Assembly: GCA_029975275.1 (NCBI GenBank)
Contig: JARKPN010000097.1
Coordinates: 1-61,734, forward strand
Reading direction: 5' to 3'
Source: Geobacteraceae bacterium
GTDB taxonomy: Bacteria > Desulfobacterota > Desulfuromonadia > Geobacterales > Geobacteraceae
Length of the DNA stretch: 61,734 nt
Shown: positions 32,118 through 39,978 of the stretch, in pieces
How positions within the stretch are numbered: the first letter of the stretch is position 1
How the letters are laid out: each line of letters begins with the position of its first letter
Notes under the pieces: model-generated
Told to the model about the DNA's origin: nothing
Seen by the model: only the letters and a program-made list of their open reading frames with translations
The model's database searches: none
Program-made: the position numbers and the translations under genes

Positions 32118-34031
32118 ATGAAAAAAGGAACAATAGGTAGGGCATCACTGCTGATGGCGATCTGTGTCATGCTGCTGACCGGGTGCGGCAGCTCGGTGGA
32201 GGAAAAACTGGCCATCGTATCAGGGCCGCACCTGGTGCCGGCGTCAAAGGAGTATCCCAATGCCGATCTGCTGGTCACCCCCGAGTCGGTCCAGGAGAAT
32301 CTCGGCAATGACGACCTGGTGATCATCGACGCGCGGGGGTCGGGGTACGAAGCCGGTCACGTGCCCGGCGCCGTCAGTATGAAGTACGGTGCGTTCTTCA
32401 CCGCCGGAGTGGGGCTGAAAGACACGGCGACCCTGGAAGAGCTGCTCGGCAAGGCCGGGCTCACCAGGACCTCCACCATCGTCATCTATGACAACACCAC
32501 CGCCTCCTGGGGGGCGGCGGGGCGTATCTTCTGGATGCTCGAATACCTGGGCTGCACCGACGTGCACATCATGAACGGCGGCTGGGACAAATGGGCGGCC
32601 GACGGCAGGCCCGTCGAGACCGCGGGCCATACCCTGCCGGAGAAGAAATTCGTCGCCAGGGTCAAGTCATCGGTACGTGCCACCTCCGACCGGATACTGA
32701 GCCGGTACCAGGACAGCGATTTCGCGATAATCGATGCCCGGACCGACGAGGAGTTCATCGGCTGGCAGCTCTACGGCGAGGCGCGGGGCGGCCACATCCC
32801 CGGGGCGGTGCAGATTCCCTATGCCTGGTACTACGCCACCGACAAGACGGTGCTGAATTACGCAGACCTCAAGACGCTGCTCGAATCCCGCGGCATCACC
32901 CGGGGCAAGGAAGTGACGTCCTACTGCACGGCCGGGATCCGCAGCGGTTACGTCTACTTCATTCTCAGGCTGATGGGGTATACCAGGGCTTCGAACTATG
33001 ACGCCTCCATGTTCGAGTGGACGGCGGACGTCTCCCTCCCCATGGAGAAGGCCGCCAATTACTCGAGGATGGTCCACGCCGGATGGGTCAAGACACTGGT
33101 TGACGGCGGCACGCCTCCCACCTATTCCGGCAACGGCTACAAGATCTTCGAGTGCAGTTGGGGGCCCACCTCATCGGCCTATAACAGCGGCCATATCCCG
33201 GGCGCGGTTCATTTCGACACCAACAACGTGGAGGCGAGGAACTATCTCGACCCCCTCAACCCGTTCCCGGTATCGGACGCCAACGAAATAGTCTGGGACC
33301 TGGTGGCGGACTCCATACTGGAGGCCCGGCTCGCCGCAATGGGTATCTCCAACAATACCACGGTCATTGTCTATGGAAATTCGGGCAGCGCGGTCACACG
33401 GGTCTACTGGGCGCTGCGCTACGCCGGGGTAGACGTCCGCTACCTCAACGGCGGCTACCAGGCCTGGCTGGCCAATGGCGGCGCGGCGGAAACGAGCGCC
33501 AACCTGCCGGTACCGGCCCTGTTCACCATCAATCCCCAGCCGCAGATCAAGGCCCTGACTCCCGAGGTGAAGCAATACGCCGATTACTTCCGCGCCAACG
33601 GCACGCCGCTGCCCGGCAAGGTGCTGGTGGACGTGCGGAGCAGAGAGGAGTACGCGGGCGAGATCGTAGGCTATGACGACCCGAATATCACCAGGAAGGG
33701 ACGCATTCCCGGGGCGGTATGGGCGTACAACGGCGGCAAACCCGACTACATGGACGCCGACGGAACCCTTCGCAGCTACACCGAGGTGCGGGGGATGTGG
33801 CAGGACCTGGGCATCACCGCCGACAAGACGCTGATCTTCTACTGCGGGACCGGGTGGCGCTCGACCCTGTCGTTCATCTATGCGGACCTGATGGGCTTTC
33901 CGAACATCAAAAACTACGACTCCTGGTATGTCTGGAGCACCTACTGGGATTCATCGACCGAAACCATCCACCGCGATGCCCCGTATAACGACCCGCTCAT
34001 GCCGATCGACACCGGCTGGCCCGGACCTTAA
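32118..34031 (+). CDS. Lipoprotein with four rhodanese domains
   Basis: A 637-residue lipoprotein: MKKGTIGRASLLMAICVMLL is followed by the lipobox LLTGC with C23 as lipid site. Four rhodanese domains form two thiosulfate-sulfurtransferase-like pairs. In each pair the first domain lacks the active cysteine (VIYDNTTASWG near 124; VIVYGNSGSAVTR near 417) and the second has it (C270 in SYCTAGIRSG; C576 in FYCGTGWRST). It should carry sulfane sulfur, or selenium, outside the inner membrane. GGAGGAG before the ATG at 32118 defines the start. From memory, rhodanese lipoprotein plus outer-membrane channel also occurs in the Geobacter ext gene clusters; here the barrel at 34342 follows. Confidence 0.93.
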   Translation: MKKGTIGRASLLMAICVMLLTGCGSSVEEKLAIVSGPHLVPASKEYPNADLLVTPESVQENLGNDDLVIIDARGSGYEAGHVPGAVSMKYGAFFTAGVGLKDTATLEELLGKAGLTRTSTIVIYDNTTASWGAAGRIFWMLEYLGCTDVHIMNGGWDKWAADGRPVETAGHTLPEKKFVARVKSSVRATSDRILSRYQDSDFAIIDARTDEEFIGWQLYGEARGGHIPGAVQIPYAWYYATDKTVLNYADLKTLLESRGITRGKEVTSYCTAGIRSGYVYFILRLMGYTRASNYDASMFEWTADVSLPMEKAANYSRMVHAGWVKTLVDGGTPPTYSGNGYKIFECSWGPTSSAYNSGHIPGAVHFDTNNVEARNYLDPLNPFPVSDANEIVWDLVADSILEARLAAMGISNNTTVIVYGNSGSAVTRVYWALRYAGVDVRYLNGGYQAWLANGGAAETSANLPVPALFTINPQPQIKALTPEVKQYADYFRANGTPLPGKVLVDVRSREEYAGEIVGYDDPNITRKGRIPGAVWAYNGGKPDYMDADGTLRSYTEVRGMWQDLGITADKTLIFYCGTGWRSTLSFIYADLMGFPNIKNYDSWYVWSTYWDSSTETIHRDAPYNDPLMPIDTGWPGP

Positions 34032-34035
34032 CCTG

Positions 34036-34245
34036 GTTTCCGTCCGGAAACCCCGGGAAGATGTTATGGGGGACGGGTCGGGGCTTTCACGGAGCCTCTC
34101 GTACGGCCTGAGTGCAATCGGGTGATTCACGGGAAAGCGTCTGAATCCGGCAGAGTATCTGATCCAGGCGAAGGACGGCGACCGATTACGAGGGGCTTCG
34201 GGGAAGTTCCGACCCGTCCCCTGTCGACACTTTCCGGATGGAAAC
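34036..34245 (+). repeat. Complete copy of the 210-bp fold-back repeat
   Basis: Starts GTTTCCGTCCGGAAAC four bases after the rhodanese stop codon and ends TTTCCGGATGGAAAC. GGGGACGGGTCGG on the left is the exact complement of CCGACCCGTCCCC on the right, giving a long stem. It is close to the copy at 24312 in sequence and equal in length. Confidence 0.9.
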
Positions 34246-34341
34246 CGGCTTAACATTTTTTCACTCCTTCAATCGCCCAACAGAAGTGGGTGGGGGGAAA
34301 TAAAATCGGATTTCTTTAGATTCATCCCAGGAGGGAACCTT

Positions 34342-35178
34342 GTGAAACAACTACTGACAAGCAGCGTCATTGCTGCCATAATCGTCGCCATATCCGCTGG
34401 TGCGGGGTTCGCCGGCGCGTGGACCCAGGAGAAGGGGAAGTTTTACGACAAGCTGGGTTTCAACTTCTACTATGCGAGCAAGAATTTCGATCCCGACGGG
34501 GGCAAGAGCGACTTCGCCAACGGCGGCACGTTCCGCGATTACAACCTCAACAACTATATAGAGTACGGTCTGACGGACGATCTTACCCTGATCAACTCCC
34601 TGGTCTATAAACGGATCGACAAGAGCGACACCACGGCCGACCTGACCACCTGGGGGGTGGGGGACATCGACGTGGCGGCCCGTTACAGGCTGGCCGAGGG
34701 AACCTGGGGCATCCTGTCAATCCAGGCGCTGCTGAAGATCCCGTCGGCCTATGACAAAAACGACCGGTTGCCGCTCGGCAACGGCCAGTTCGACTATGAA
34801 GGCAAGCTCCTCTTCGGCCGCTCCCTGTATCCCCACATCCCCGGCTATTTCAATCTGGAGTTGGGCTACCGGTTCCGTGAAGGCGATCCGTCCGACGAAT
34901 TCAGATACCTGGTCGAGTTCGGAATCGACGTTACCAGGAGCCTCTACGGCAGGTTGAAGCTCGACGGCATTTACAGCATCGATAACGGCAACAGATACGG
35001 CTATGACGGCAATCCAACGACCACCAACAACTTCGACCTGGGGAAACTGGAACTGACCGCGGGTTACAAATTCGCTCCGGCATGGGGTGTGGAACTGACG
35101 ATAACTCCTTCAGTCTATGGCCAGAACACCGCGGCCGGAACCAATTTCACGCTCGGGCTGTTTTACAAGACGCCATGA
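34342..35178 (+). CDS. Outer-membrane beta-barrel, channel-like
   Basis: A 278-residue exported protein. A signal peptide (SSVIAAIIVAISAGAGFAGA) precedes alternating aromatic/hydrophobic strands, such as LGFNFYYASKNF, NNYIEYGLTDDLTLINSLVY, VAARYRLAEGTWGILSIQAL and a final aromatic strand FTLGLFYKTP, typical of a 12-strand or so outer-membrane barrel of the 'transporter'-type proteobacterial family. Start is GTG with AGGAGGG before it. Its TGA overlaps the ATG of the Fe-S/VTT gene (ATGA), a tight coupling that suggests a functional link. Substrate unknown; oxyanion uptake is my guess from the neighbours. Confidence 0.85.
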   Translation: MKQLLTSSVIAAIIVAISAGAGFAGAWTQEKGKFYDKLGFNFYYASKNFDPDGGKSDFANGGTFRDYNLNNYIEYGLTDDLTLINSLVYKRIDKSDTTADLTTWGVGDIDVAARYRLAEGTWGILSIQALLKIPSAYDKNDRLPLGNGQFDYEGKLLFGRSLYPHIPGYFNLELGYRFREGDPSDEFRYLVEFGIDVTRSLYGRLKLDGIYSIDNGNRYGYDGNPTTTNNFDLGKLELTAGYKFAPAWGVELTITPSVYGQNTAAGTNFTLGLFYKTP

Positions 35179-37025
35179 AGGACGAAACACTGCAACAACC
35201 GGCGGGGCTGCTCCGCCCGAGACTGCGGGAACTCCTGGACAGGGTGCGGGAAGGGTGCACGGAGTGTGGCGGCTGCATGACCGAATGCACGTTCCTGCGC
35301 AGGCACGGCACGCCGAAAAGCATTGCCGGCGGTTTCGCCACCGCCGCCGAGGCGGCCCTGTCACTCCCGTTCGAATGCAGCCTGTGCGGCCTCTGCGGGG
35401 CGGTCTGCCCGGAGGGGTTGACCCCCACTGACCTGTTCCTGGAGATGCGCCGTGAGGCAGTGGACCGCAGCTTCGGCGGTTTTCCGGAGCACGGGCCGCT
35501 CTTGAGCTACGAGCGGCTCGGCACCTCGCGCCGTTTCACCCTCTACCGGCTGCCCGAGGGGTGCTCCACGGTCTTCTTCCCAGGCTGCGCCCTGTCCGGC
35601 AGCCGGCCGGCCGGGGTCTCCAAGGTGTTCTCCCTGCTGCGGCAGGCCGACCCGGCCATGGGCATCGTCTTTGACTGCTGCATGAAGCCCTCCCACGGCC
35701 TTGGCCGCGAGCGTTACGCACATGCCATGTTCGAGGAGATGCGGAACTACCTGGCCGAGCAGGGGGTGAGGGAGGTGCTGGTGGCCTGCCCCAACTGTCG
35801 TGAGATGTTCGATTCCCTCGGCAGGGGACTGGCGGTGAGGACCGTGTACGAGGCGCTGGCCGAATCCGCGGCCCCGCCGGAGCAGGCATCCGGCACGGTG
35901 ACGGTCCACGACCCGTGCGTGCTGCGCCATGACCGGGCCGCTCAGCAGGCCGTGCGGACCTTGCTGCGGAGGCAGGGGCTGACGGTGGAGGAGATGGCCC
36001 ACTCCGGCAGGACGACGCTCTGCTGCGGCCAGGGGGGAGGGGTGAACCTGCTGGATCCGGACCTGGCCGGTTCATGGGTACGGCAACGGGTCGGGGAGGC
36101 GTCCGGCAGGAGGGTGGTCGGCTACTGCGCGGCGTGCGTGCAGGCCCTGGCGGACCACGCCCCTGCCAGTCACCTGCTGGACATGCTGTTCAACCCGCAA
36201 CAGGCCCTGGCCGGCAGGGTGAAGGGTGCGGCCGCCCCGTTCAGCTACCTGAACAGGCTGCTGCTCAAAAGGAAATTCAGAAGGATGGGAGGAGTTGCGG
36301 TGTTACGGGAAAGGACCTTTTCCGCTGAACCTGAATCGGTGCGTAAGCTCTCCTGGAAGCCGTTCGTGCTCCTGGCCCTGCTGGCGGCGGCTGTTGCCGG
36401 GGTGCACCTGTCCGGCGCTGGCCGCTACCTGCAGCAGGACCAGCTCAGGGGGCTGATCGCCGGGTACGGGGCGCTGGCCCCGGCCGTCTACATCCTGATC
36501 TACAGCCTGGCGCCGGTGCTGTTTCTGCCCGGGCTCCCCATCACCATCGCGGGCGGCATCCTGTTCGGTCCGTTCTGGGGGGTGGTCTACACCATCACGG
36601 GCGCCACCATCGGCGCTTCGCTGGCGTTTTTAACGGCCCGCTACCTGGCCCGTGACTGGGTGGCGTCCAAGCTGACCGGCCCCGGCTGGGCCAGGCTCGA
36701 CCGGGAGGTGGAGCGGCACGGCTGGAAGGTGGTGGCCTTCACCCGCCTTATTCCGGCCTTTCCCTTCAATCTGCTGAACTACGCCTTCGGCCTGACGAAA
36801 ATCCCGTTCAGCCACTACCTGGTGGCCACTTTTTTCTGCATGCTTCCCGCCTGCATCGCATTCATCGTGTTTTCAAGCTCTCTCCTGGACCTGATCCGGG
36901 GAAACCTGTCGCCGACCGCCCTCGTGGGGATCGCGCTGGTCGTGGCCGTATCGCTGATTCCGCTGATCTACCGGCGGTTCAAGGCGCGGCGCGCGGCCGG
37001 AGGAATGCCGGGTGAGCCCGACTAG
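35175..37025 (+). CDS. Fe-S/CCG oxidoreductase fused to a VTT (DedA/TVP38-like) membrane domain
   Basis: A 616-residue fusion. Two ferredoxin-type motifs come first: C28-x2-C31-x2-C34-x3-C38 and C68-x2-C71-x2-C74-x3-C78. Then two CCG domains follow as in GlcF, LutA and heterodisulfide reductase subunits (FDCCMKPSHGLG region near 160; LCCGQGGGVNLLDP near 275; YCAACVQ). From about 395 on it becomes a VTT domain with several helices and the motif GGILFGPFWGVVYTITGATIGASL and RLIPAFPFNLLNYAFGL. The soluble half should pass electrons from a flavoprotein; the membrane half belongs to a transporter-like family. I know of no described function for the fusion. ATGA overlap with the barrel gene; 14-bp overlap with the next gene. 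Confidence 0.9.
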   Translation: MKDETLQQPAGLLRPRLRELLDRVREGCTECGGCMTECTFLRRHGTPKSIAGGFATAAEAALSLPFECSLCGLCGAVCPEGLTPTDLFLEMRREAVDRSFGGFPEHGPLLSYERLGTSRRFTLYRLPEGCSTVFFPGCALSGSRPAGVSKVFSLLRQADPAMGIVFDCCMKPSHGLGRERYAHAMFEEMRNYLAEQGVREVLVACPNCREMFDSLGRGLAVRTVYEALAESAAPPEQASGTVTVHDPCVLRHDRAAQQAVRTLLRRQGLTVEEMAHSGRTTLCCGQGGGVNLLDPDLAGSWVRQRVGEASGRRVVGYCAACVQALADHAPASHLLDMLFNPQQALAGRVKGAAAPFSYLNRLLLKRKFRRMGGVAVLRERTFSAEPESVRKLSWKPFVLLALLAAAVAGVHLSGAGRYLQQDQLRGLIAGYGALAPAVYILIYSLAPVLFLPGLPITIAGGILFGPFWGVVYTITGATIGASLAFLTARYLARDWVASKLTGPGWARLDREVERHGWKVVAFTRLIPAFPFNLLNYAFGLTKIPFSHYLVATFFCMLPACIAFIVFSSSLLDLIRGNLSPTALVGIALVVAVSLIPLIYRRFKARRAAGGMPGEPD

Positions 37026-38058
37026 GGCAGCACGGTCGGACGTGAACGGCCCGGTCCGGGTGGCGCTGATCATCCCGGCCCGCAACGAGGAGCTTTCGCT
37101 CCCCACGGTGCTGGCCAGGGTTCCGGCGCCGGTGACCAGGGTCGTGGTGGTGGACAACGGTTCCACCGACGCTACGGCCGCGGTGGCCCGGTCGTGCGGC
37201 GCGCAGGTGGTGCACGAGCCTGTAGCGGGCTACGGCAGGGCCTGCCTGGCCGGGATCTCGGCACTGACCCACGACCCGCCGGCCCTGGTGGCATTCGCCG
37301 ACGCAGACGGCAGCGACGGGGTGGAGAACCTGGCGGTACTTCTGCAACCGATTCTGGCCGGCGAGGCGGACCTGTCGCTGGCCTTGAGGGTCCCGGACGG
37401 CGGCGGGGCGCTGACTCCGCAGCAGCGCTTCGGCAACCGGCTGGCGACCCGGTTGATCCGTTTCATCTGGGGGCACGACTACGGCGACCTGGGACCCATG
37501 CGGGTCGTCACCTGGCAGGCGCTGCTGGAGCTCGGGATGGAGGACCTGGACTTCGGCTGGACCGTGGAGATGCAGATCCGGGCCGTAAAGGCGGGACTGC
37601 GCATCAGGGAAACGCCGCTCCCCTATCACCCGCGGCTGGCAGGGGAGTCCAAGATCAGCCGTACCCTGTCGGGAGTGGTGCGGGCCGGGGCCAAGATTCT
37701 CTGGGTCATCGGCCGGGAACTCTGGCGGGCGGAAAGGTCGGCGGCACAAGGGGAGAGGGACTCAGGCGGGCATCGGGCGGAACCGGCGAGCAACCCGACA
37801 GAGCAGCCATGCCGCCACCGGCGCCAGGAACAGGGTTGCGGTCACCCATGGGTCCTCGACCCATTGGCCCAGGATGAAATAGGGGATCTGGACCCGGTAG
37901 GAGAGAAAGACCGCCCAGCAGAGCACGATCCCGGCCGGGCCGGCGGCAAAGGGGAGCAGGGCGGCCAGGGTCAGGGCATACCAGGGCTGGAGCGTGGGGG
38001 TGAGGAGCAGGAAGGCCAGGGCGATGTGGTAACAGGCCGCGAGGGCCGAGCGGCCTGA
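37012..38058 (+). CDS. GT2 glycosyltransferase with a doubtful C-terminal extension
   Basis: A DPM1-like family 2 glycosyltransferase. The GTG start has GGAGGAATGCCGG upstream and overlaps the previous gene by 14 bp. Residues 15-245 hold the enzyme: VALIIPARNEE, VVVVDNGSTDAT, FADADGSDG and the acceptor region DFGWTVEMQIRAVKAGLRI. After about residue 245 the frame stays open for another 100 residues of Gln/Gly/Glu/Arg-rich sequence, reading antisense through the 3' end of the opposite membrane glycosyltransferase gene. That tail looks like a shadow; the natural stop seems lost, so the true end is uncertain. Confidence 0.8.
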   Translation: MSPTRAARSDVNGPVRVALIIPARNEELSLPTVLARVPAPVTRVVVVDNGSTDATAAVARSCGAQVVHEPVAGYGRACLAGISALTHDPPALVAFADADGSDGVENLAVLLQPILAGEADLSLALRVPDGGGALTPQQRFGNRLATRLIRFIWGHDYGDLGPMRVVTWQALLELGMEDLDFGWTVEMQIRAVKAGLRIRETPLPYHPRLAGESKISRTLSGVVRAGAKILWVIGRELWRAERSAAQGERDSGGHRAEPASNPTEQPCRHRRQEQGCGHPWVLDPLAQDEIGDLDPVGEKDRPAEHDPGRAGGKGEQGGQGQGIPGLERGGEEQEGQGDVVTGREGRAA

Positions 38059-39156
38059 AGCTGCCCGGCGCGGTCCTGCGTCCCGCAGCAGCAGTCCGTA
38101 CCTGACCAGGAGAAAGCCGAGAAAGACGCCGCCCAGTATCAGCCGCGCGACAGCGCCGGAACCGGTCAGCCCCCGCAGGGCGCCGAAGGCGAAACCGGAG
38201 AACTCCCAGTTGCGGGCATAGATATCCAGCGTGGCCAGAAGACCCGCCAGCCCCGGGATGAAAGGGGCCAGGAGCAGGGCCGTGGCTGCCGCGAAGGCAG
38301 CCGTGAAGTGGCGCCTACGGCCTGACGGTACCAGCGACAGCAGGGCCGGGAGGAACACGAGGGGAAAGAGCTTCACCAGTCCGGCGAACGCGGCCAGGCC
38401 GCCTGCCAGCAGGTACGACGCTTTTTCACCGGCTCCGTCCCCGGATGCCCCCCGGCCGGAGCGGGCGTTCACCAGCAGGCAGCAGGCCGCGATGAAGAAG
38501 CACATCCCGGCCCCGTCCACGTGGCCGGATCCGGCGATCTCCAGCACCGGCAGCGGATTCCAGGCGTAAATCACTGCATGCCGTGAAGGGAGCCCCAGCC
38601 GGTTCAACAGCAGCATGAGCAGGCCGCACAGGACGAGGTCGATCAGCACCAGGATCCCTTTCAGTCCGGTTATCCCCAGGCCTGTGGCTGCCCCGGCGGC
38701 GAAGACCAGTTGCGCGGCCGGGGGGTAGATGGTCACATGCTCCGGGTGGTTGATCCCGGCGTGCACGGTCTCCAGCCCGGGCGGCGGCTCGACGGATGAC
38801 GGTGCCGCGGCGTAGGGGCTCCCGCCGCGGAGCAGGGTGGCCCCGTCCCACAGGTAGCGGTGGACGTCGTCGGACAACTGCGGCGGCGCGAACAGGAACA
38901 GGAGCCTCAGCAGCAGGGCCACGCCCAGGATGACGGCCGGCGACCATCCGGCCGCGCCGCGTTCCCCGAGATAGTATGCCAGGGCGGTCGCGACCGCCAT
39001 GACCGCGGTCCACCCGACCAGCAGGGGGATTGCCAGGCGCAGTTCCGGAGCCAGAGCCAGTATCACCGAGGAGGCAACGATGACGAGAGGAATGCAGATG
39101 GTAACCAGTTTGTTCGCCGGGTTTCCGCTCCCGCGGCTTGTGGGTGCGCTGATCAT
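37762..39156 (-). CDS. Membrane-embedded GT-C type glycosyltransferase (GT87-like)
   Basis: A 464-residue polytopic membrane protein with about ten to twelve helices. A first-loop motif, QLSDDVHRYLWDGATLLRGG, gives the acidic residues expected of GT-C polyprenyl-phosphate sugar transferases, and SPYAAAP and IYAWNPLPVLEIAGSGHVDG follow as in the GT87/mannosyltransferase type. It would add a lipid-linked sugar at the outer face of the inner membrane, perhaps with the DPM1-like enzyme that makes the donor. ATG at 39156 is chosen; the longer open frame to 39288 lacks a signal. This start overlaps the divergent rhodanese gene by 77 bp, which is unusual. Confidence 0.82.
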   Translation of the reverse strand: MISAPTSRGSGNPANKLVTICIPLVIVASSVILALAPELRLAIPLLVGWTAVMAVATALAYYLGERGAAGWSPAVILGVALLLRLLFLFAPPQLSDDVHRYLWDGATLLRGGSPYAAAPSSVEPPPGLETVHAGINHPEHVTIYPPAAQLVFAAGAATGLGITGLKGILVLIDLVLCGLLMLLLNRLGLPSRHAVIYAWNPLPVLEIAGSGHVDGAGMCFFIAACCLLVNARSGRGASGDGAGEKASYLLAGGLAAFAGLVKLFPLVFLPALLSLVPSGRRRHFTAAFAAATALLLAPFIPGLAGLLATLDIYARNWEFSGFAFGALRGLTGSGAVARLILGGVFLGFLLVRYGLLLRDAGPRRAASGRSALAACYHIALAFLLLTPTLQPWYALTLAALLPFAAGPAGIVLCWAVFLSYRVQIPYFILGQWVEDPWVTATLFLAPVAAWLLCRVARRFRPMPA

Positions 39157-39952
39157 GGTCGTGTCTCTTTCCGGTCCGGTCGCGGCGGCGGACCTGGGCC
39201 TGATAGAGCCTTCGGACCTCAGCCGGGAAAAGGCCCGCTGGGTCGTTCTGGACGCCCGTCCCAAGGCGGCGTGGCAGGCGGGCCACATCCCGGGCGCCAG
39301 GTCGTTTTCCTGGGAGGACTATACCAGAACCGACGCCAAAGGTGTACACTACAGCCCGTTCGAGCCCCGGGAGCTGGCCGCGGCCCTGGCCGGCATGGGG
39401 ATTGACGAGAAGACCGCCGTGGTGGTATACGGAGACGCCGACAAGAGTTGGGGCGGCGAGGGGTACGACGTCTGGCTCCTCGCCTGGCTGGGCCACAAGG
39501 GCCCCATCCGGCTGCTGCACGGCGGCATACAGGCGTGGCAGAACCTGAACCTGCCGCTGGTCAGGGGCGACGAGAAACCTGCCGCGAAGAAGCCGGGCTA
39601 CCGTGTCGCGCTCCAGCAACGATACCTTGTAGCAACGGAAGAGGTCGCGAAGCAGAGCGGATCCTTTGCGCTGGTTGACGTCCGTTCCACCTGGGAATGG
39701 CTCAAGGGAAGGATACCCGGCGCCGTCCACATCCCCTGGGACGAGTTCTACACCGGCAAGGACCGCCGTCCGCTCCCCCCGGCCGAGCTGAAAAGGCTGC
39801 TCGCCAGGCACGGGGTCGATACCTCCAGGCCGGTGGTGTATTACTGCCTCGGCGGGGTACGCTCCGCCTACGCCTGGACGGCCCACCAACTGGCCGGGCT
39901 GCCCGATGCGCGCAATTACCGCGGTGGCTGGGAGGCCTGGCGGAAAAAGTAG
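39080..39952 (+). CDS. Periplasmic two-domain rhodanese (thiosulfate sulfurtransferase type)
   Basis: A 290-residue exported protein. The signal peptide (LVGALIMVVSLSGPVAAA) follows a strong GAGGAGG ribosome site, making ATG 39080 the start. The first rhodanese domain (about 35-150) has VVVYGDADKSWGG with no cysteine; the second (about 165-285) has the active-site loop YYCLGGVRSAYA. The architecture is that of SseA/TST enzymes placed in the periplasm. It is a second rhodanese within 7 kb of the four-domain lipoprotein, strengthening a sulfane-sulfur role for the region. A glycosyltransferase gene starts 26 bp downstream. Confidence 0.92.
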   Translation: MTRGMQMVTSLFAGFPLPRLVGALIMVVSLSGPVAAADLGLIEPSDLSREKARWVVLDARPKAAWQAGHIPGARSFSWEDYTRTDAKGVHYSPFEPRELAAALAGMGIDEKTAVVVYGDADKSWGGEGYDVWLLAWLGHKGPIRLLHGGIQAWQNLNLPLVRGDEKPAAKKPGYRVALQQRYLVATEEVAKQSGSFALVDVRSTWEWLKGRIPGAVHIPWDEFYTGKDRRPLPPAELKRLLARHGVDTSRPVVYYCLGGVRSAYAWTAHQLAGLPDARNYRGGWEAWRKK

Positions 39953-39978
39953 ACAGGCGGTAGACTGAACCTCAAGCA

